This document shows positions 36,936 to 44,824 of a stretch of 64,000 nucleotides of DNA, in pieces. The position numbers and the translations under genes were made by a program. Source of the stretch: Eubacterium sp. (lineage in GTDB: Bacteria > Bacillota > Clostridia > Lachnospirales > Lachnospiraceae); assembly GCA_017433825.1 (NCBI GenBank), contig JAFRGL010000016.1:115697-179696 (forward strand), given 5' to 3'. The notes below the pieces were generated by a model. It ran no database searches and was not told the DNA's origin. It worked only from the letters and a program-made list of their open reading frames with translations. Positions within the stretch are counted from its first letter, which is position 1. The number at the start of each line of letters is the position of its first letter.

Positions 36936-37940
36936 TCAATAAATGCCCCTCGCCATGGGGATGAACTGTTCTTCGAAGCAGCGCACCGCGAAACGGTCGG
37001 TCATGCCGGAAATATAGTCGCACACGACCCGGTCTTTTGCTTCTCCGCCCTCCAGCATCTTTATGCAGTCCGCGGACATTTTCTCCGGACCGGCATAATA
37101 GAAATCATAAAGCTCCCTTAAGATTCTGCAGGCCTTGTCATTTTCTTCTCTGAAGGGGCCGCCGTAATACACGCGTTCGAACATCATTGCCCGCAGCCGG
37201 TACAGGGCCTCCGCGTAATCCTCCGACTGCACTATCTCCGGCTTGTCCATGCTTTTGTAGATAATATCCTTGATCAGCGCGTCCAGCCGCTCCGTGCAGG
37301 TCTGTCCCAGCAGCGCGCGGATATCCGCCGGCACGTCCTCTTCGGTAATAATGCCTCCCGCCTTGGCGTCGTCCATATCGTGGTGAATGTAAGCCAGCTT
37401 GTCTGACAGGCGCACCACCTGGGCCTCCAGGGTTTTCGGTTTGCAGCGGGTCCGGTGGTTTTGCATGCCTTCCCGCACTTCCTTTGTCAGGTTCAGGCCT
37501 TTTCCGTCCTTCTCCAGCACCTCCACCAGCCGCACGGACTGCTCGTTGTGGGCAAAGCCGCAGGCGGCCTTTTCATTTAAGATACCTTCCCCTTCATGAC
37601 CGAAAGGCGTATGCCCCAGGTCATGGCCCAGGGCGATGGCTTCCACCAGGTCACAGTTCAGATTCAATGCCTTGGCAATGGTCCTGGCTATCTGGGATAC
37701 CTCTATGGTGTGGGTAAGCCTCGTCCGGTAATGATCATCCTGGAAGGTCAGGAAGACCTGGGTTTTGTCCTTCAGTCTTCTGAACGCCCGGCTGTGGATA
37801 ATCCTGTCCCGGTCGCGCTGAAAAGAAGTACGGATTTCACATTCCTCCTCTTCCCGGTCCCGGACGGCGTCCGCTGCCTTTGCCGCGAAAGGGCTTAATT
37901 CCTTATATTCTCTTTCTTCGTTTATTTCTCTGATGGTCAT
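36936..37940 (-). CDS. dgt: Deoxyguanosinetriphosphate triphosphohydrolase-like HD protein
   Basis: Start chosen at the ATG at 37940 (MTIREINEEREYKELSPFAA), which has AGGAG 8 bases upstream; the longer frame adds eleven codons without a ribosome site. The 334-residue protein carries the HD signature: LTHTIEVSQIARTIA, HDLGHTPFGHEGE (conserved HD pair) and a distal DKLAYIHHDMDDA. dgt upstream of dnaG-rpoD is a conserved Clostridia order. It cleaves dNTPs to nucleoside and triphosphate. Confidence 0.92.
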   Translation of the reverse strand: MTIREINEEREYKELSPFAAKAADAVRDREEEECEIRTSFQRDRDRIIHSRAFRRLKDKTQVFLTFQDDHYRTRLTHTIEVSQIARTIAKALNLNCDLVEAIALGHDLGHTPFGHEGEGILNEKAACGFAHNEQSVRLVEVLEKDGKGLNLTKEVREGMQNHRTRCKPKTLEAQVVRLSDKLAYIHHDMDDAKAGGIITEEDVPADIRALLGQTCTERLDALIKDIIYKSMDKPEIVQSEDYAEALYRLRAMMFERVYYGGPFREENDKACRILRELYDFYYAGPEKMSADCIKMLEGGEAKDRVVCDYISGMTDRFAVRCFEEQFIPMARGIY

Positions 37941-37972
37941 TGCAATAACTCCTGTATTTACTATATACAGCA

Positions 37973-38007
37973 AAACCTGCCGGTTTCCTTTTTTAACCGG
38001 CAGGTTT
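37973..38007 (-). terminator. Terminator between the orphan membrane protein and dgt
   Basis: A 13-bp stem (AAACCTGCCGGTT with AACCGGCAGGTTT), loop of 9 bases, with the tail TTTTGCTG on the minus strand. It ends the transcript of the gene at 38033 and precedes dgt. Confidence 0.85.
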
Positions 38008-38032
38008 CTGCAAAAATATTTTCAGTTTAAAT

Positions 38033-38593
38033 TCAATGGATTTCCTGGAGGATAAAGAGCCGCTGCGCGTCTGTGTCCTGCAGAATATACAGGCACGATC
38101 CGTCGGAAGCCTGTATGCTCAGCCAGCCATCGATATCTTCCAGATCAGGAAGGTATTCGTCTTCTATCTCATAATATACCATGTCCCAGGCCGGTTCAAA
38201 GCCCTCCGTTATCCAGACCCTCCAGGGATCAAGAAGTCCGATAATCCGGTTAATCCCGACTGCTTCTGTCTGTGTAACCTTCGTGCCGCGGGTAACCTGC
38301 ATATCCTTTCCGTTTTTCTGATAATAATCCTCTTTTACCGCATCTTCCAGACTGGTTCTCCCGCCGTCGCGGATTACGGTGAAAGACTCGCCTTCCCCGT
38401 GATATACATTGTCCTTGTCATATTCCAACCGTGAAAATGCAGCCGGCACACGGAAAATACCCCAGTTTGAGGAAAGCACAGACGAAAGAGAAATCGTCTG
38501 CCTGTTGAAAAACAGAAGAAGGAAGGCGCACACGCACACCGGCAGGACGATAAAAAGCACTTTACGTTTATTATTCATTTGAGTTATTTGCAT
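38033..38593 (-). CDS. Membrane-anchored protein of unknown function
   Basis: Up to 186 residues; the start may be the second ATG (38578, MNNKRKVLFIVLPVCVCAFL), as neither has a good ribosome site. One N-terminal transmembrane helix (residues about 12-30) is followed by a soluble extracellular domain of about 150 residues rich in acidic and aromatic residues (YYEIEDEYLPDLEDIDGWLS). I do not recognise the family. It lies downstream of the hicA-hicB-tetR unit after a 174-base AT-rich gap, so it could be under separate control. Confidence 0.6.
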   Translation of the reverse strand: MQITQMNNKRKVLFIVLPVCVCAFLLLFFNRQTISLSSVLSSNWGIFRVPAAFSRLEYDKDNVYHGEGESFTVIRDGGRTSLEDAVKEDYYQKNGKDMQVTRGTKVTQTEAVGINRIIGLLDPWRVWITEGFEPAWDMVYYEIEDEYLPDLEDIDGWLSIQASDGSCLYILQDTDAQRLFILQEIH

Positions 38594-38767
38594 TTTATTT
38601 GTCGTATAACACTACACATCGGAATGTTTACATTTACGATTATCGTTAAACGCAGAAACCATCTCTATTATTTAGTATAGAACAGGCTCTAATTCAATGA
38701 AATATACAATATTGTACTCTTGTCTTAACAAATCAGCAGAAATGTAAATCTGTCGTTTTTCCATCCG

Positions 38768-39358
38768 CTATTCTTTCAGCTTCAAGCGAAGCAATACCTC
38801 CTCCGGCACATCCCCCTGATACAACTGGTGAAACAGATACAGCTGTTCAGTCAGTGCTTCTGTATCTATCGGAGAATTGCTTATAATCCTGTCTATCATG
38901 ACTCCCATCATTCCGTACGAAAAGACAGAAATCAGCAGCTGCATATCCGCAAACCTCAACCGGTCTTCATGCTCACTTGTATTCGAAAGGATTGAACTAA
39001 GTGTTTCTTCAATACGTTTCGCGATATAACGCCAATAATCCCTGCTTTTTGCTGATTTATCCAGTCGCTTAACCAGCTTTCGATTATCCACAATCATATC
39101 CAGGAAAATACGAATCGCGGATTTCAAATCATCCGCCTTTATGCAGGCCTGACACGTTCTTTCAAGAATTCCCGAGATCAGATACTCAACCACATCCGGG
39201 ATATCTTTAAAATGATAGTAGAAAGTCGGCCGGGATATTCCGCAGGTATCAATCAGCATCTTAACCGTAATCTTATCCGCAGGCTGACTCTGCATGAGCT
39301 GTATAAATGCATCAGCTATCACTCTTTTCTTATCCGGATTATTCACAAGCTTCCTCAT
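38768..39358 (-). CDS. TetR/AcrR-family transcriptional regulator (DhaS-like)
   Basis: Start placed at the ATG at 39358 (MRKLVNNPDKKRVIADAFIQ) because AGGAG lies 6 bases before it; the overlapping ATG two codons upstream would leave no spacing. The 196-residue protein has the N-terminal helix-turn-helix (ADKITVKMLIDTCGISRPTFYYHFKD, residues about 27-52) and an all-helical ligand domain typical of the DhaS/YbiH-like branch. It immediately follows hicB, whose stop overlaps the upstream ATG, so it is translationally coupled to the hicAB toxin-antitoxin genes. Confidence 0.88.
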   Translation of the reverse strand: MRKLVNNPDKKRVIADAFIQLMQSQPADKITVKMLIDTCGISRPTFYYHFKDIPDVVEYLISGILERTCQACIKADDLKSAIRIFLDMIVDNRKLVKRLDKSAKSRDYWRYIAKRIEETLSSILSNTSEHEDRLRFADMQLLISVFSYGMMGVMIDRIISNSPIDTEALTEQLYLFHQLYQGDVPEEVLLRLKLKE

Positions 39359-39360
39359 CG

Positions 39361-39744
39361 TCATCTCCTGTTACTATCATGGCCTTGTTCAACTGTCTGC
39401 TGCTCTGTGCTGATCTTCAGCTTCTCTTCAACCGCCTCCTCTATAAAACGGTTCAGACTTAATTCATGTGTAATTGCATACAGTGCAGCTTTTCTATGTA
39501 ATTCAGCCGGTATTCTTACATTGAAGCTTCCTTTGTAAGCAATCTCCGGCGCTCTCCCCTCTTTGTCACACAGGTTCAGATATTCATCTATTGCTTCATG
39601 GAAATCATTGATTAACTCCAAAGCGTTTGTTCCCTCGTAAGATATTAATGCACGAACACCCTGCACCTTTCCAAAAAACACGCCGTCTTCTTCCGAGAAC
39701 TCGACACTTCCCACGTATCCTTTGTATTTTATGATATTTTTCAA
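39361..39744 (-). CDS. hicB: Type II antitoxin, HicB family
   Basis: The 127-residue protein has the partially degraded RNase H-like HicB domain (YKGYVGSVEFSEEDGVFFGKV) and a C-terminal ribbon-helix-helix (NVRIPAELHRKAALYAITHEL-type), which binds DNA. It neutralises HicA and represses the operon. Start is TTG at 39744 with GGAGG 7 bases upstream, overlapping the hicA stop by 4 bases (TTGA). Confidence 0.9.
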   Translation of the reverse strand: MKNIIKYKGYVGSVEFSEEDGVFFGKVQGVRALISYEGTNALELINDFHEAIDEYLNLCDKEGRAPEIAYKGSFNVRIPAELHRKAALYAITHELSLNRFIEEAVEEKLKISTEQQTVEQGHDSNRR

Positions 39745-39998
39745 AGAAATCCCTCCCTCGTTAAAACATCGATAACCTGCTTCATCTGATAATTCAGCAG
39801 TTCTTTTCTTCCATGCGGTTTATGCATACTAATAATTGACGCACGTTCCTTATGCGTAAACATAACTCTCGAACCGCTGGTTCTTCCTTTATTGGTTAAT
39901 GTATAACCATAGAAGCTCAGCAAAGCTGAAAGTTCATTAAAAGTAAAATCTTTTGCTCCTGAAAGCAGTTTTTTTATAAGCTTTTCTTTTTGGCTCAT
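39741..39998 (-). CDS. hicA: Type II toxin, HicA family mRNA interferase
   Basis: The 85-residue protein has the dsRBD-like HicA fold with the catalytic histidine in SMHKPHGRKEL (His59/His62), the usual site of ribosome-independent mRNA cleavage. A GAGGAAG ribosome site precedes the ATG. It is the first gene of hicA-hicB-tetR. The AT-rich island, distinct from the surrounding core genes, suggests horizontal acquisition. Confidence 0.9.
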   Translation of the reverse strand: MSQKEKLIKKLLSGAKDFTFNELSALLSFYGYTLTNKGRTSGSRVMFTHKERASIISMHKPHGRKELLNYQMKQVIDVLTREGFL

Positions 39999-40012
39999 TT
40001 ATCTTCCTCAAT

Positions 40013-40055
40013 AAAATATCATGTAAAATCACATCTTGCAACTATATTTAGTTGC
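40013..40055 (-). promoter_or_regulatory. hicA promoter with overlapping inverted repeat
   Basis: Minus-strand TTGCAA (40041-40036), 17 bases, TATTTT (40018-40013). A 7-bp inverted repeat (GCAACTA/TAGTTGC, 40038-40055) overlaps the -35 box, a likely operator for HicB or TetR. The predicted start site leaves only a very short leader, so the -10 call is tentative. Confidence 0.45.
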
Positions 40056-40330
40056 TTTTGCTCTACATAGACTATTATGTTATTCTTTCTATTACGGGGA
40101 AGGCTGGTGAATTACCACAGATAGTTTTCTTAAAAACAAGAAAATCCCGAAGAATATATTAAAAAATATAACATATTCTTCGGGAATAAACAAGAAAACA
40201 TTGTTCTATTGTTGCGCTCTTGGCGTTCTTATGAATTATATTATCTATCTTTCACAATCCACTTTTTTTGGTATTAACAATTATAATAGAAGCCACACGG
40301 TTCGAACAAGTATTTTTTACGATTTGTCTC
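40056..40330. other. AT-rich gap between hicA and mscL with a hairpin
   Basis: No gene is visible here. A long inverted repeat (TCCCGAAGAATAT with ATATTCTTCGGGA, about 40144-40184) has a T-rich tail on the minus strand (TTTTCTTGTTTTT) and is flanked by two copies of ACAAGAAAA. It resembles a terminator without a recognisable gene upstream on that strand. Confidence 0.5.
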
Positions 40331-40359
40331 TTGCCTGTTTTTCACAACATTGTTATAAT
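40331..40359 (+). promoter_or_regulatory. mscL promoter
   Basis: TTGCCT (40331-40336), 17 bases, TATAAT (40354-40359). A perfect 9-bp hairpin (CGGACAGAC, loop TTTC, GTCTGTCCG, 40371-40392) begins about 5 bases into the transcript, and AAAAGGAG precedes the ATG. Confidence 0.8.
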
Positions 40360-40427
40360 TTGCATGAAAACGGACAGACTTTCGTCTGTCCGGAAATCGG
40401 TTATTTTTCAAAAGGAGCCTGTAGAAA

Positions 40428-40859
40428 ATGAAAAAATTCGGCGAAGAATTCAAGAAATTTATAACCCGCGGCAACGTCATGGACCTGGCCGTAGGCATGA
40501 TCATCGGCGCGGCCTTCACGGCCATCGTTACCTCTCTGGTAAATGATATTATCATGCCCCTTATCTCCATCGCCACCGGCGGTGTAAGCTTTGAAAACTG
40601 GAACATTACGGTAGGCACTGCTTCCGTAAATATCGGCAATTTCGTCGCAGCCATTCTGAACTTCATCATCATTGCACTGGTGATTTTCGCCATTGTTTCC
40701 TCCATCAACAAGTACCACGAGAGGAAGAAGAAAGAAGAAGAAGCAGCCCCGCCCACCACGAAGGTCTGCCCTTACTGCAAATCTGAAATCCCGCTTGATG
40801 CTACCCGCTGCCCGCACTGCACGTCCGAACAGCTCGCAGAAGAGAAAACTGAAGAATAA
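40428..40859 (+). CDS. mscL: Large-conductance mechanosensitive channel MscL with C-terminal zinc ribbon
   Basis: The 143-residue protein has the N-terminal amphipathic helix (KFGEEFKKFITRGNVMDLAVG), two transmembrane helices with the pore-lining AVGMIIGAAFTAIVTSLVND, and a cytoplasmic helix. A C-terminal extension contains a zinc ribbon (Cys114, Cys117, Cys128, Cys131: CPYC and CPHC). The pentamer opens under hypo-osmotic stress. The zinc ribbon variant is found in several Firmicutes; its role is not established. Confidence 0.95.
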   Translation: MKKFGEEFKKFITRGNVMDLAVGMIIGAAFTAIVTSLVNDIIMPLISIATGGVSFENWNITVGTASVNIGNFVAAILNFIIIALVIFAIVSSINKYHERKKKEEEAAPPTTKVCPYCKSEIPLDATRCPHCTSEQLAEEKTEE

Positions 40860-40864
40860 ATTTC

Positions 40865-40887
40865 TGCCCTCTCCTTAGGAGAGGGCA
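40865..40887. terminator. Convergent terminator after mscL and the hydrolase
   Basis: A perfect 10-bp stem (TGCCCTCTCC/GGAGAGGGCA) with a TTA loop. The loop is the stop codon of the minus-strand hydrolase, so the end of that gene lies inside the hairpin. T-rich tails are modest. Confidence 0.75.
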
Positions 40888-42239
40888 TTTATGAATTCGC
40901 TGAAATCTTTTATCAGTTCTTCCGGAAAGTCCGCTTTTCTGTACAGCTGGGCTGTATCCGCCGCATTGATCCGGTAGCCGAAATGGCTGAAATCATCGTA
41001 AATCCGGATGGTGACATTTTCCGCATCCGACAGCTCTGCCTGCCACTGCCCAATATCCGTGTCAAATATCTGCAGGTCCGACCGGCTGTTGACAATCAGC
41101 ACCGGAACGCCGGCATCTTTCAGCATTTCCGTCACGTTAATCCTGTTATAATCTGCCCAGTAATAATCCGCCGCGCCGTAGTAATTCAGGCCTTTTGCGG
41201 TATCCTCAACCGCTTCTTTCGCGGCCAGGGCGTATGACTCGTAAGTATCTTTCTTTCCCGGGTCGGCCGCGATCATCTGATCCGCAGCGATATCGGCCAG
41301 ATGCCGGGGCGAGCTGTTGAAAAGGATAAGGCCCTTCGCGTCAACGTCATCCGCCAGAACCGCCGCAATCTGTCCGCCGAGGCTGTGCCCCAGGAGGAAT
41401 ACTCCTTCCGTCTGTTCCTGCGCAGCCAGATACGCGGCCGCAGCTTTGCAGTCGTCGAAATACTCCTCGTCCAGTCCGTATTTCGCGGTAAATTCACGGG
41501 GATAACGGAGCGTCCGTTTCTCGAACCTGAGGGAATTCACGCCCTCTTCCGCCAGGCCCAGCGCAATATCCCTAAAAGGCGTAAGGAGGCCGATGGTTTC
41601 ATTGTAATCGTTCGGCCCGGAACCGGATATCAGCAGTACGGCCGGGGCTTTATCCGCCTGGCAGTAAGTGTAGACCGCGTTCAGTTCGTAATCCCCGCTT
41701 TTCAGGAGGAAATATCTCTCGGTGACGCCGTTTTCATACGGTTTCTCAAAGGTGTCCGTAAAGCGCAGGTCATAATTGATTCCGGCAAGCTGCGTATTCT
41801 TAAATGTCAGGGTGAAATCGGCCTTTGCATGCTCCAGCTGCACATGGCAGATATAAATGTCATAACCGGCGCTTGCCGTCCTGGCCCCGTCGGAATACGC
41901 CGTGATACTGCCGAAGGTCTCCGTCATCCCGTCAAATATCTGCGTAAAAGCATCTTCGTCAATCACGGCCCTAAGCTCTGCCGATGCATAACCGTACATC
42001 TTGGAAACACGCCCGTCTTCCCAGGCTTCCAGCATGGCTCTGTACAGCTCCTCATTGCCGGCCGGAACGCCTTCAGCCGCACCTTCCGAAGCGCTTTCAG
42101 ATGTGCTTTCAGACGAAATCCCGGCAGTATCCGCTGCTGCGCTTCCGGATGCGGTATTCGCATCCTGCCTTTCCGAATTTGCTGCGCAGGAGGCAAAGAT
42201 AAATGCCGCCGCGATGACCGTTAACAACAGTTTTTTCAT
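40875..42239 (-). CDS. Lipoprotein with alpha/beta-hydrolase domain
   Basis: The 454-residue protein has a lipoprotein signal (MKKLLLTVIAAAFIFASCAA, lipobox FASC), a Ser/Ala/Glu-rich linker, an N-terminal domain of about 110 residues resembling DUF3887 (YRAMLEAWEDGRVSKMYGYASAEL), and a C-terminal alpha/beta-hydrolase with oxyanion loop LLISGSGPND, nucleophile elbow GHSLGG and a terminal His in FSHFGY. It should be a surface-anchored esterase or peptidase; the substrate is unknown. It follows the pckA terminator and ends in the mscL convergent terminator. Confidence 0.85.
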   Translation of the reverse strand: MKKLLLTVIAAAFIFASCAANSERQDANTASGSAAADTAGISSESTSESASEGAAEGVPAGNEELYRAMLEAWEDGRVSKMYGYASAELRAVIDEDAFTQIFDGMTETFGSITAYSDGARTASAGYDIYICHVQLEHAKADFTLTFKNTQLAGINYDLRFTDTFEKPYENGVTERYFLLKSGDYELNAVYTYCQADKAPAVLLISGSGPNDYNETIGLLTPFRDIALGLAEEGVNSLRFEKRTLRYPREFTAKYGLDEEYFDDCKAAAAYLAAQEQTEGVFLLGHSLGGQIAAVLADDVDAKGLILFNSSPRHLADIAADQMIAADPGKKDTYESYALAAKEAVEDTAKGLNYYGAADYYWADYNRINVTEMLKDAGVPVLIVNSRSDLQIFDTDIGQWQAELSDAENVTIRIYDDFSHFGYRINAADTAQLYRKADFPEELIKDFSEFINALS

Positions 42240-42270
42240 AAAATCTCCCGCTTTCTTATATTTCTGGCCG

Positions 42271-42306
42271 AAACAGACAAGCCGCCCTTTTCCGGCGGCT
42301 TGTCTG
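42271..42306 (-). terminator. Terminator of pckA
   Basis: A 13-bp stem (CAGACAAGCCGCC with GGCGGCTTGTCTG) around a 7-base loop, followed on the minus strand by TTTCGGCC; only a short T-run is present. Confidence 0.75.
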
Positions 42307-42313
42307 TATTGCC

Positions 42314-43912
42314 TTATTCTCCCTTCGGGCCGGCGTTTTTGATATTTTCCGGCATGTTCGGGTATTTGCTGTTGAAATTATCGTAGAACATTTTCGCCAG
42401 CTTCTTCGCGCTGATGTCGTAGGCGTCCTTGTCCTCCCAGGTGTCCCTGGGGTTCATGATTTCCGACGGAACGTTCGGACAGCTCTGCGGCACGTCCAGG
42501 TTGAAGATATCGTCGTGCTTGTATTCCACATTTTCCAGATCGCCGTTCAGCGCAGCGGTAACCATGGCCCTGGTATATTTCAGTTTCATCCTGGCGCCGA
42601 GCTTGCCTTCGCCGGAGGCGGGGCCGCCGCTCCAGCCGGTATTTACCAGGTAAACCTTTGTGCCGTATTTCTCGATCTTGTCGCCCAGCATATTCGCGTA
42701 TACGGAGGGATCCATGGGCATGAAGGGCTCGCCGAACAGCGTGGAGAAGGTGGGCACGGGCTCAATGATGCCTCTCTCGGTGCCGGCCAGCTTGGAAGTA
42801 AAACCGGTAACGAAATGATACATGGCTGCGTTCTCATCCAGCTTGGAAATCGGGGGCAGTACGCCGAAAGCATCCGCCGTCAGGAAGATAACCACCTTCG
42901 GGATGCCGCCTACGCCCGGGATCTGGCTGTTGGAGATATAATCCACCGGATAGCCCACGCGGGTATTCTCGGTAATGCTGCCGTCGAAGAAATCAAACTT
43001 CCTGGTTTCCTCGTCCATGATGACATTTTCCACCAGGGAACCGAAACGGATGGCATTGTAAATCTCAGGCTCGCCTTCCGGATCCAGGTTGATGCACTTG
43101 GCGTAGCAGCCGCCTTCGAAATTGAAGATGCCGTGATCGGACCAGCCATGCTCGTCGTCGCCGATAAGCTTTCTGGCGGGGTCGGCGGAAAGCGTGGTCT
43201 TGCCGGTGCCGGAAAGGCCGAAGAATACGGCGGTCTCTCCCGTATCCGGGTCCATGTTCGCGGAGCAGTGCATGGGCAGCACGCCCTGTTTGACCATGAT
43301 ATAGTTCATAACGGAGAAGATGCTCTTCTTGATCTCGCCCGCGTACTGGCTGCCCGCGATAACCACAAGGTTTCTCTCGTAGTCAATCAGGATAGCCGCT
43401 TCGGAATGCACATGGTCGATCTCCGGCACGCACTTGAAGCCCGGGGCCACCAGGATATTGAAATCCGGCTCGCCGTAGTTTTCCAGTTCTTCCTTTGTGG
43501 GCCTGATCAGCAGCTGGTTGATAAACATGGCCTGGCTGGCCAGCTCGCAGACCACACGGAATTTCGTGGTGCAGGCGGTGTCCGCGCCGGCAAAGCCGTC
43601 AAACAGGAAAATCTCCCTGTGCTGGAAATAAGCCGTCATCTTGGCATAGATATTGTCAAAATCAGCCTTGGAAATGGGCCGGTTTACCTTTCCCCAGGAA
43701 ATGGTGTCGTGCACGGCCGGCGTATCCACAATGAATTTGTCGTCCGGGGAACGGCCGGTGTAAGCTCCGGTATATACCACCAGCGCGCCTTTGTCGGAGA
43801 GCTTTCCTTCCCCTCTTCGAAGCGCGGCTTCCGTCAGCCTTGCCGGTGACAGGTTGCGGTAAACATTCTCGGGGTTGATGATGCCCAGTTTTTCCAGGTT
43901 ATAGGTTTCCAT
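42314..43912 (-). CDS. pckA: Phosphoenolpyruvate carboxykinase (ATP)
   Basis: The 532-residue protein carries the ATP-PEPCK motifs: kinase-1a GLSGTGKTTLS near 236, the metal-binding HxxS/T region (PMHCSAN), and NTGWSGGP near 428. It interconverts oxaloacetate and phosphoenolpyruvate; in fermenting Clostridia it often works in the carboxylating direction toward succinate. GGAGGCAGAC lies before the ATG. It follows smpB after 17 bases, an unusual pairing. Confidence 0.96.
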   Translation of the reverse strand: METYNLEKLGIINPENVYRNLSPARLTEAALRRGEGKLSDKGALVVYTGAYTGRSPDDKFIVDTPAVHDTISWGKVNRPISKADFDNIYAKMTAYFQHREIFLFDGFAGADTACTTKFRVVCELASQAMFINQLLIRPTKEELENYGEPDFNILVAPGFKCVPEIDHVHSEAAILIDYERNLVVIAGSQYAGEIKKSIFSVMNYIMVKQGVLPMHCSANMDPDTGETAVFFGLSGTGKTTLSADPARKLIGDDEHGWSDHGIFNFEGGCYAKCINLDPEGEPEIYNAIRFGSLVENVIMDEETRKFDFFDGSITENTRVGYPVDYISNSQIPGVGGIPKVVIFLTADAFGVLPPISKLDENAAMYHFVTGFTSKLAGTERGIIEPVPTFSTLFGEPFMPMDPSVYANMLGDKIEKYGTKVYLVNTGWSGGPASGEGKLGARMKLKYTRAMVTAALNGDLENVEYKHDDIFNLDVPQSCPNVPSEIMNPRDTWEDKDAYDISAKKLAKMFYDNFNSKYPNMPENIKNAGPKGE

Positions 43913-43929
43913 GTCTGCCTCCTAAAACT

Positions 43930-44397
43930 TTAATCTATGCTTTTTTTGAAATCTCTTTCGGCCTCACGGGCCATATCCTTTTTCGCGATGGCTTCCCTCT
44001 TGTCATACAGCTTCTTGCCCCGGGCCAGGCCGATTTCCACCTTCACCAGGGAATTCCTGAAATACACCCTCAAAGGCACGATGGTATAGCCCTTCTGGGC
44101 CGCTTTCGCCAGAAGCTTCCTGATCTCTGTCTTATGCAGCAGAAGCCGCCGCGTACGCAGGGGATCCTTGTTGAAAATATTGCCCTTTTCATAGGGGCTT
44201 ATATGCATACCGTAAATAAAAACCTCGCCTTTGTCAATACGTATAAAGGATTCTTTTACCGAACATTTGCCCATCCGGAGAGACTTTACTTCAGTGCCCA
44301 CCAGCTCAATGCCGGCTTCATAGGTGTCTTCGATAAAATAGTCATGGTATGCTTTTTTATTGTTGGCAATAAGCTTGGTGTCCTTCTCTTTTGCCAC
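43930..44397 (-). CDS. smpB: SsrA-binding protein SmpB
   Basis: The 155-residue protein has the oligonucleotide-binding core ([32 protein letters not shown], residues 8-41) and the C-terminal basic tail ([21 protein letters not shown]). It delivers tmRNA to stalled ribosomes. The start is GTG at 44397 with AAGGAG ten bases upstream. No tmRNA gene was recognised near it. Confidence 0.95.
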   Translation of the reverse strand: MAKEKDTKLIANNKKAYHDYFIEDTYEAGIELVGTEVKSLRMGKCSVKESFIRIDKGEVFIYGMHISPYEKGNIFNKDPLRTRRLLLHKTEIRKLLAKAAQKGYTIVPLRVYFRNSLVKVEIGLARGKKLYDKREAIAKKDMAREAERDFKKSID

Positions 44398-44421
44398 CTT
44401 GAAATATCTCCTTAATTCAGT

Positions 44422-44449
44422 AAAAAAGCGCAGACGGTAACGCCTGCGC
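44422..44449 (-). terminator. Terminator of secG
   Basis: Minus-strand stem GCGCAGGCG/CGTCTGCGC (one G-T pair) with loop TTAC, followed by TTTTTTA. It ends 38 bases after the secG stop. Confidence 0.9.
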
Positions 44450-44486
44450 AGTCATTTAAAACATAATCAGCCGCATGCTCGCGTTC

Positions 44487-44735
44487 TCAGGCAGTAGGAA
44501 TGTTGAGAAGCACCGCAAGCACAAAGAAAATAACAGCAAAAATACGGGTAAATTTCTTCAGGTTGCCTTCCGCGGAACGGCCCTTGTTCCTGCTCCAGAA
44601 GGTATCGGACATGTTGCCGCCTGCCAGAGAGCCGAGGCCTGCTTCCTTACCCTGCTGCATCAATACGACGATGATAAGCAATACGCAGTCGAGTGCAAAA
44701 ATAACTGTTAAAACCGTATGCAAAACTGCCGGCAT
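44487..44735 (-). CDS. secG: Preprotein translocase subunit SecG
   Basis: The 82-residue protein has two transmembrane helices (VLTVIFALDCVLLIIVVLMQ and FAVIFFVLAVLLNIP) joined by the conserved loop QQGKEAGLGSLAGGNMSDTFWSR in two parts around residues 27-49. It aids SecYEG export. GGAGGTGAACT precedes the ATG. Confidence 0.93.
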   Translation of the reverse strand: MPAVLHTVLTVIFALDCVLLIIVVLMQQGKEAGLGSLAGGNMSDTFWSRNKGRSAEGNLKKFTRIFAVIFFVLAVLLNIPTA

Positions 44736-44765
44736 AGTTCACCTCCAAAAATTACGTCAACGCAT

Positions 44766-44794
44766 ATATTAGCATACAGCACCCGGGAATGCAA
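44766..44794 (-). promoter_or_regulatory. secG promoter
   Basis: TTGCAT (44794-44789), 17 bases, TAATAT (44771-44766), minus strand, 31 bases before secG. Confidence 0.75.
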
Positions 44795-44824
44795 GCACTT
44801 CTTTTAATAAATAAGAAGCTGTTT

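Noticed and set aside
40274-40817. Minus-strand frames opposite mscL
   Set aside because: They are antisense to a clearly conserved channel gene.
44398-44486. tmRNA gene next to smpB
   Set aside because: The gap contains only a terminator hairpin; no tRNA-like ends or tag sequence.
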